A stretch of DNA of 64,000 bases from Rachicladosporium sp. CCFEE 5018 (Eukaryota > Ascomycota > Dothideomycetes > Cladosporiales > Cladosporiaceae). The position numbers and the translations under genes are program-made. The notes under the pieces were generated by a model. The model was not told the DNA's origin and did not search any database. It saw only the letters and a program-made list of their open reading frames with translations. The stretch lies in NCBI GenBank assembly GCA_002077045.2, contig KZ111196.1:4127-68126 (forward strand). Direction: 5' to 3'. Within the stretch, counting starts at the first letter, position 1; each line of letters begins with the position of its first letter. This document shows positions 57,098-64,000 of this stretch, piece after piece.

Positions 57098-58374
57098 GAC
57101 GTTGGAGAGTGCTCGTTCTCGACGGTACAGAGGTCTAAGACGGCAGTCAGGTGGCGGATGCATAGCGTGGTTACACAAAGGAAAGCGACAATTGTGTACC
57201 ATGTAAGTATGGTCAGGGATCGCAGCTGATCTTGGTAGAAGCCCAGAGCAGAAGGTGCGATACTGCAGCGATCATGGCTGCCATTGTTGCACGCAATAAG
57301 TTGAAGCTCAATACACTGTACCTCAACTTCCCACCACGAGATTTGTCAGGCTCCATCGCATTGTTGATACCTTAGGATGCCGACCTAGCTTCTCCCGCTA
57401 TGACCCAGAACACCAACGTGCAGCGAGGTCACGCGATGGCTGCCGTGCTGAGTGCCGCATGGCTTCGTGTGGTTGACATGTCACTTCCATGTTCGCCATG
57501 AGGATCAGCCCTTGTGCCACTCTGCCTCAGACAGGTGTCTTTGGCATGGTTGGAGGGGGAATTCACCTCCACTTCACTGATGATCGTCGCTGAGAGGATG
57601 TCACAGGCTTCTCCGTGCTGCATGAAGACCGGCAACCTCAATGTGATCTTTGGTCCGATGCGGTCCAGATTCTCGACAAACCAGTTCAAACACTGACCCA
57701 GCCATCGTGAACAAGCATCAAAGGCACGGACCGAGCGGCTGGCCAGCGCCACATCACGACGAATCAGCATCACCGCCGCCCAAACTCCAAGTGTGCTTCA
57801 CCTCTGAAACATCATCCCTATCATCCGCGTCAACGACTGGCGTTCATGGTAAAACGGCATTGGCTGACATCCAGTCCTTTGGACAACCGACGGCGTCTGC
57901 TGCCGGCGATCTCAAACGCAAGGTGCTTGATCCAGCTCCACTTGCCTTCACACTGCCACCTTGTCTCAAAGCCCTACTGGTCGTCTGAACCTCACTTCCG
58001 CTATAAGGGGGCGGCCGAGTACCCCCACTCTTGTTCTGCGTTTGCGCCATGGCTCGACAGGGCGATTGCTCCGTTTGCGAGGCGCTGTGCTGTAGGTGCC
58101 CTGATGCATGCTGGAACACTTGCAGATGCTCCTCGAATGTCCGTACCGAATGGCGTTGCAGTGGCTAGTATGCCACATGCTCTGCTTTGTGATGGCCTGC
58201 CGGGCTGGCCGTGAGTATGGCCCACTTCACCGGCATGGGAAGTATATGTTCAGACCTCCTGTTCGTAGTTCATACTTTCGTCTTTCATCGCTTCTGCACA
58301 TCGAGATACCCGAGCATTCAGGTTCTGCTCACCCACTGCGTCTTCACGCACATACACTCCTTTGATCCGGCATC
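57098..58374. other. Intergenic region, second copy
   Basis: Counterpart of 5069-6349 with few differences in its left part. No gene is supported. Confidence 0.5.
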
Positions 58375-60059
58375 ATGCATTTCTCTACACTCGTTACATC
58401 CGTCGCCTTGATGAGCACCACTGGTTGGGCTCAGTACGTCCTTGAAGACGACTTCATGGCCGATGGCAAATTCTTTGATCAATTCTCCTTCTTCACAGCT
58501 GGAGATCCTACCCATGGCTTTGTTGACTACATTGATCAAAGCTCTGCTAGCGATGGCGGCCTGATCAATGTCACTAGCAGCTCCGTCTACATGGGTGTAG
58601 ACTACACAAATGTCGCTACTTCCGCTGGACGGCAGAGCGTGCGCATCACCAGCAACAAGTCCTACAACTCGGGTCTCGTCATCCTCGATCTCGAGCACAT
58701 GCCTGGAGGAATCTGTGGCACATGGCCGGCATTCTGGATGGTCGGACCTGATTGGCCGTCGAATGGCGAGATTGGTAGGACTGCTCTACAACTCTCTATC
58801 GTGCACCACACTGACCTCAAGTAGACATCATCGAGGGTGTCAACGACCAGACCGTCAACGATATGACACTCCACACTGGTCCTGGCTGTACCATCTCCGA
58901 CAATGGCGGGTTCTCTGGAGAGATCACCACCAAAAACTGCGACGTCAACGCCGCAGGGCAGGACACAAACGCAGGCTGCCAGATCAAGACAGACAACACG
59001 AACACGTATGGTACCGGCTTCAACGCCAACAAAGGTGGTGTCTACGCTACTGAGTGGACCGACTCCGCCATCAGCATCTTCTTCTTCCCACGTGGCTCCA
59101 TCCCGAGCGACATCTCTAGTGGCTCGCCCGACCCATCCGGTTGGGGCAAGCCTCTTGCTAGCTTCCAAGGTGGCTGCGATATCTCGAGCACATTCAAGGA
59201 GCAGCAGATCGTGTTTGATACTACGTTCTGTGGTGACTGGGCTGGTAACACTTGGAGCTCGAGCTCTTGCTCTTCGAAGGCAGCCACCTGCAATGCATTC
59301 GTGCAGAACAACCCAGCGGCTTTCGCTGATGCGTACTGGACTGTCAATTCTCTGAAGGTCTACCAGGCTGGTGCTGGAGGTTCTAGCACTGTTGTACCGA
59401 CCAGCAGCACAGTCTACAGCGCCCCCATGACCAGCACTGTTGCCGTTAGCACCACAGCTACTGTTACTGAGCCGACTTCGATTCCTGCCACCTCCGTCGA
59501 GCCGTCGGTTCCTGTCACCTCCGCAGAGCCAACAGCTCCGACACTCCAGCCGACAACCTTCTCATCCACCACCAAGACAGCGTGGAGCTCGCGTACTTGG
59601 AGCGGTCACCATACGCCCGTCATGCGTAATGCAAGCGTCACGTATAGCGCAGGCAATGCTACGGACGCTTATGCTCCGACTGCCTCCGGCACAGCTACCG
59701 GCATACCCTTTGGCACTGCACCGATCGGCACGGCGCCAGTCGGCACCGCAGCGATCGAGACTACAACGAACTCTGCCAGTTTCTCACCTGGATTCACTAT
59801 GCCGTACTTACCGATCACGAGTTCTTCTACCGTAGCTGTGGATGCTGTACCTACGAGTGCCACAGGTGCAGTTGAGACGGCGACGGATGCATCGGCTGGG
59901 ATCACGAGCTCACCAACGAGTGCGCACGCCAGCTCCACAGAGAGACCTTGGAAGTGGCACTCGCATCCTGGACATCATGGTCGAGATGACGGGACTGTTG
60001 AGAAGAGGCATGCGAGGCATTTGGGAGAGCACAGGAGGCATGCTCACATGCGGCGCTGA
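58375..60059 (+). CDS. Secreted GH16 beta-glucanase, copy 2
   Basis: Exons are 58375-58774 and 58825-60059, with an intron of 50 bp (GTAGGA...AAGTAG); about 544 residues. The signal peptide is identical to copy 1 and the GEIDIIEG active site is split by the intron at the same place. The Ser/Thr/Pro linker carries an extra VTSAEPT-like segment, making it 10 residues longer than copy 1. It ends in the same His/Arg-rich tail. The end of exon 1, the intron and early exon 2 are almost identical to copy 1, while the first 300 bp of exon 1 are not. Confidence 0.88.
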
Positions 60060-60560
60060 AGGGCGTCCATACTGGGCAACGGGCGCCGATGTCTTCTCTG
60101 TCTCGTGTCATGGGTACATACGCGATTAACCAGCCATAGCGTGCAGGATATACAAAATCATCTCGGCATCATATCATACATACTCGAGTCGTTGCTAATC
60201 AAGTCACTGTGCTGCAAACGATTTCGCCTGTTCATCACGTGTGAGCATGGTTCCACGGCACTGCCCGCTCTCTCCCGTCCAGCCGCGTGGAAAGTCGAGC
60301 TCCAAGCTAATTTCTCACCAAGCAACACTACCATTCACGTGGCAGCAAAGAAAGAGCATCTTGTATGAGTGACATTGCGCTGCGCACGATACCTTCGAAC
60401 TCGCACATAGCCACCGACGACGGGCAGCGCCGAGCGCACCCCCTTGAAGACACCCATCGCACAGCAGCCTCCTGACAGCACCTCGATCTACTCACAAGCA
60501 CATCGTTAGGACCTGCACGTAAGAGCTCGCACACATAGACTACACGCACATTGGATCAGC
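60060..60560. other. Intergenic region, second copy
   Basis: Counterpart of 8005-8504. No gene is seen. Confidence 0.45.
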
Positions 60561-62334
60561 ATGTCTGACCGGCGTGTGCAGTCCTCGCGCGATGACCGCC
60601 GACGCGACCGCGATGGAGCCGACCGCCGCCGTCGCTCCCGATCCCCGAGACCGAGCGGCACTGGAAGTGGAGGAGGCAGAAGCCGCGAATTCGGCGCCGT
60701 AGACTCGTACTCATCTAGCAGAGACTACCGCGAGCGGGAGCGCGAAGATCGATACTCTGGAAGTGGGCGCGACCGCGGGAGTGACCGTCGACCCGACAGG
60801 GACTATGACCGCCGAGCTGTCAGACGTGATGACGATGATCGCAGGCGTGATACGCGTCGCGGGGATAGAGACCTCTTCGATGACAGGCGCAGAGGCGGCG
60901 CACGTGACGGCGCACGCGATGACCGCCGTGGAGGTGACCAAGACAGGGACAGGACTCGAGCACTCGAACGCGATGACATGAAGCAGCTGGAGCAGCAGTC
61001 GCGCCAGAAGAGCGCTTCGCCTGAGCGCAAGCCCAAAGAGCCTACGCCTGATCTTACAGATGTTGCGCCTGTCACCACTCGCAAGCGCAGACTCAATCAG
61101 TGGGACATCAAGCCGCCTGGGTATGAGAATGTCACTGCAGAGCAGGCCAAGCTGTCCGGCATGTTCCCCCTGCCCGGCGCACCTCGCCAACAACCCATGG
61201 ATCCGTCCCGTCTGCAAGCCTTCATGGCCCAGCCCGGCAACCAGGCCAATCCGAACGCACTCAAGCCTTCGACCGCCCGCCAGTCGAAGCGGCTCTTCGT
61301 GTACAACTTACCTGCAACAGCTACTGACGACAGCGTGTCCGAGTTCTTCAATCTGCAGCTCAACGGCTTGAACGTCACTCGCGGCGCCGATCCCTGCATC
61401 TCCGCCCAGATGAACAAGGGCAGCGGCTATGCTCTGCTCGAGTTCAAGACTTCCGAAGACGCCACGAACGCCATGGCACTCAATGGCATCACGATGGAGC
61501 CCGAGGCCATGGACACCACGAATGGCGCCACTAATGGAGACGCTCACAAGGGTCTAGATATCCGCCGCCCGAAAGACTATATCGTCCCAGCTGTGACAGA
61601 CGAGACAGCCAACGAAGCCGGCATCCTCAGCAACATCGTCCCGGACACCCAGAACAAGATCAGCATCACCAATATCCCGCTCTACCTTGACGAGGCGCAG
61701 ATGCAAGAGCTGCTGCAGAGCTTCGGGGAGTTGAAGTCATTCATCTTGGTCAAGGATACGTCAAGCGAGCAGAGCAGAGGTATTGCGTTTTGCGAGTACA
61801 TGGACCCGAGTGTGACCGATGCTGCGGTGGACAGTCTGCATGGGATGGAGTTGGGCGATGCGGCGTTGAGGGTGAAGAGGGCAAGTATTGGCATTCAGCA
61901 GGTGAATAGCGAGATGAGCGTGAACGCTATGTCACTCATTGCTGGCACAGAGCTGAAGGAGGGAGCCGATACGGGGAGAGTGTTGTGTCTGATGAACATG
62001 ATCACGCCCGAAGAGTTGATGGATGCTGAGGAGTCGGAAGGTACGTTTCTCCATCCTTCTCACCTTGTATTGCGTTCACTAACAACTATTTGCAGAAATC
62101 CTCGAAGACATCAAAGAAGAGTGTTGTAAGTACGGCAACCTCCTCGAAACCAAGATGCCGCGTGGCTCTTCTGGCAACAGACAGGCTGCGGGCATTGGCA
62201 AGATCTACGTCAAGTATGAAGACGCTGCCAGCGCGCAAAAGGCGCTTGCGGCGCTTGCTGGAAGGAAGTTCGCAGATCGCACGGTGGTTGTGACGTACTT
62301 TGGCGAGGAGTACTTCGATGTCGGAGCGTGGTAG
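60561..62334 (+). CDS. U2AF2: U2AF large subunit, copy 2 (intact)
   Basis: Exons are 60561-62040 and 62096-62334, with an intron of 55 bp (GTACGT...TGCAG); 572 residues. The factor recognises polypyrimidine tracts and recruits U2 snRNP. Residues 1-140 form an uninterrupted RS/RD-rich arm. NQWDIKPPGYE near residue 180 is the U2AF-ligand motif whose Trp binds the small subunit. RRM1 starts near 243 (RLFVYNLPATATDD) and RRM2 near 365 (KISITNIPLYLDE). The C-terminal U2AF-homology motif domain ends in RTVVVTYFGEEYFDVGAW. If copy 1 is really broken, this would be the only full-length U2AF2 gene of the pair. Confidence 0.93.
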
Positions 62335-62682
62335 ATGTGCGTGTCTGCTCGGTACTGGAGCGACTCTAGAAGTGGAGATTTCGTGAGCGACCCCTGCAGG
62401 CAAGCGCAGGTGCGGTAAGCAGAGCCCCTGTCGAGGCGGCGACTAAGGCGGTCACTGCATGTGGTGCGCCTCAAAGGTGGCAACTTGTACTATAGCATCA
62501 CTACGTACATCGGCCAATGCAACAAAAGTATCACTTCTGTGTACAAAGCAGCGGTTGCATTCAGAAATCTCCAACGAAAGTACTCCTTCCCGGCGCGTGT
62601 CTTCGCGTCACTCTCGCGTCTCAATCTTCCACTTGACGCGCCTCAACCCACCTCACCTCAAACTCCTCTACGCCCTGCAAAC
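62335..62682. other. Intergenic region, second copy
   Basis: Counterpart of 10277-10623. No gene is seen. Confidence 0.45.
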
Positions 62683-63463
62683 ATGGCCGAGACACCCCTC
62701 CCGCCCCACGAGCCACCCTCACTCCCAGCCAGCCCTCTACCAAAACGCACGAAGCACACCGAGCCCGCCGCGACTCTGAGCGTAGCCTGTACCTAGACCC
62801 GTCCCCAACATGTGTTAAGCACATTACTCACATCCACTCTCAGCCATCCTCAACTCCGCCCAGCCCACGCCAACACCAATATCTGGGAATCCGTTCGACA
62901 CCATGACTCAACTCCCTCCCCTCAACGCTCCCTCAGAAATCCCCCCCCAAGTCAAGCTCCTCTCACCCTCAGCCAAAGCACCCATGCGAGGTTCCGCGCA
63001 CGCAGCGGGCTATGATCTTTACGCTTCCGCTGCTGCTAATATTCCAGCGCAGGGGAGAGCGTTGGTGAGTACTAGTATCAGCATTGCTCTGCCGGCTGGT
63101 TGCTACGGCCGTGTTGCCCCGCGCTCTGGCTTGGCGGTGAAGCACGGGGTTAATGTTGGGGCTGGGGTAATTGACGCAGATTATAGAGGGGAGGTGAAGG
63201 TGCTGCTTTTCAACTTCGGCACTGCGGATTTCGCTGTCGCCGAAGGGGACAGGATCGCGCAGCTTGTGATTGAGAGAGTAAGTTTTGTGTGTTGTATGGG
63301 CATGGTGGAGGGGATGTGCTAATGAGGATGACAGATCTACACTCCTGAGGTGGTCGTTGTAGAGGAGCTGGAGACGACTGTGAGAGGTGCCGGCGGCTTT
63401 GGGTCGACTGGTGGCTTCGGCGGTGTCTTGCCGAGTGTGAGTGGCGGGGCGCCAACTGCGTGA
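62683..63463 (+). CDS. DUT1: dUTPase, copy 2
   Basis: The proposed exons are 62683-62788, 62844-63277 and 63335-63463; about 222 residues. All five motifs are kept ([52 protein letters not shown]). The second intron has a stronger donor (GTAAGT) than copy 1 (GTCAGT) and a TGCTAAT branch site. The donor-adjacent codon differs, Arg here against Gln in copy 1. The 106-bp first exon has the same length in both copies, which supports the model, but translation from the exon 2 ATG (62903) remains possible. Confidence 0.88.
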
Positions 63464-63746
63464 GAGGTCTGGTTGGAGTGTGAGATGAACGGCTAACATG
63501 ATGACCACGAGTCAGAGGAGTATGGCTGAGACGCAGCCTACGATCAGCGGCGACCGAAAGATATCAGATGCCATAACACGGATCATATTCGCAACGAGCT
63601 GCTCGATCGCCGTGGGCGAGAGATCACAGGCGAGCGGGGACGTCAGTAGAAACGCGATCTGCTTGATCGGCTGACCTCGTAGCGAACGGCACTTCCAAAG
63701 GGGAGCGGTGAAAAGTATGTACGGAGCGTTCGCTACAATCAACCGC

Positions 63747-64000
63747 TCAAGGCCACTCCTCGCCCAAGACCTGCGGTACGTCCCAACCCCTCCCACTTTC
63801 CCTCTCAGCTTGCTGCGACTCTTCAGTACTCCAACCACAAGCTCTCACCTGTATCTTCATACTCTCCAAGATCCGCTTCATCACCGGCCCGCCACCATCA
63901 GTATCCCTCACTTCCTGCCCCACGAATGCGCCGTGCGTTACCGTAACCTTAGCATGCTTGACCCGCATCCACATCTGGAATAGCACTTTAGGCGGCAAAG
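63747..64000 (-). CDS. Metallo-beta-lactamase-fold protein, copy 2 (C-terminal part)
   Basis: Only the last 84 or so residues are in the window, ending GWDVPQVLGEEWP with TGA at 63749-63747. The reading frame is open to the right edge and matches the C-terminus of the gene at 11676-12711, including TVTHGAFVGQEVRDTDGGGP. Several substitutions cluster near the end. Confidence 0.8.
   Translation of the reverse strand, partial: LPPKVLFQMWMRVKHAKVTVTHGAFVGQEVRDTDGGGPVMKRILESMKIQVRACGWSTEESQQAERESGRGWDVPQVLGEEWP

Larger units (their letters stand above)
54307..64000. repeat. Second copy (homeolog) of the 2292-11929 gene block
   Basis: From the first base after the gap, the sequence aligns colinearly with 2292-11929 in the same orientation, including intergenic DNA. 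The offset drifts from 52015 to 52071 through small indels. Seven gene positions correspond one to one. The copy runs off the right edge, so its full length is unknown. Confidence 0.97.

Noticed and set aside
1..64000. Repeat-induced point mutation (RIP) as the source of the differences between copies
   Set aside because: No AT-rich, TpA-enriched blocks are seen, and the differences are mixed transitions and transversions at silent sites rather than the directional C-to-T signature.

Overview
This is eukaryotic nuclear DNA from a filamentous or yeast-like ascomycete. Most genes carry short (about 40-100 bp) GT-AG introns. The gene set is fungal: dUTPase, VMA21, SEC9, CFT1, calnexin, a FUN30-type SNF2 ATPase, an LMBR1-type membrane protein, a NB-ARC/TPR NLR, and DUF2406 and DUF6601-type families. 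The telomere repeat is TTAGGG. Base composition and gene style fit Dothideomycetes. A diverged second copy of a whole gene block recalls fungi with duplicated or hybrid genomes such as the black yeast Hortaea werneckii, but the species is inference.

Layout: (A) 1-12.7 kb holds the 5' end of a Caf120-like PH-domain gene, a BAH-PHD chromatin protein, an SDR epimerase, a secreted GH16 glucanase, the U2AF large subunit, dUTPase and a metallo-beta-lactamase-fold protein. (B) 13.5-46.3 kb holds SEC9, a large NLR-like gene (hydrolase, NB-ARC, TPR) divergent from a DUF6601-like membrane protein, DUF2406, VMA21 divergent from FUN30, calnexin, fumarate reductase fused to cytochrome b5, an LMBR1-type protein, CFT1, a secreted-protein pseudogene, an atypical hexokinase and methylmalonate-semialdehyde dehydrogenase. 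(C) 46.4-54.2 kb is telomere-proximal: a broken membrane protein, an F-box-like gene with an internal stop, a DUF4804-like gene, a small membrane protein, a degenerate GC-rich minisatellite, then 22 perfect TTAGGG repeats (54075-54206). (D) 100 Ns (54207-54306). (E) 54307-64000 is a second, colinear copy of 2292-11929: the same genes in the same order and orientation.

The TTAGGG array points outward, like a right chromosome end, yet a second copy of the block resumes after a 100-N gap. This looks like two contigs joined during scaffolding, the first telomere-capped and the second its homeolog. The copies are a mosaic: some exons differ at roughly 11-13% of sites by hand count, while neighbouring introns and intergenic DNA differ at only 1-2%, as expected after gene conversion. 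Several genes in the first contig are disabled by a single stop codon or a small indel: BAH-PHD, U2AF, the NLR 3' end, a secreted protein, an IFI6-like membrane protein and the F-box-like gene. The U2AF break can be checked directly, because copy 2 is intact.

Most genes are housekeeping functions with no operon-like logic: splicing, 3'-end formation, V-ATPase assembly, ER folding, exocytosis, valine catabolism and nucleotide sanitation. The accessory content is the NLR with its divergent neighbour and the telomere-proximal genes. Exon limits were derived by hand from splice motifs and reading-frame continuity.
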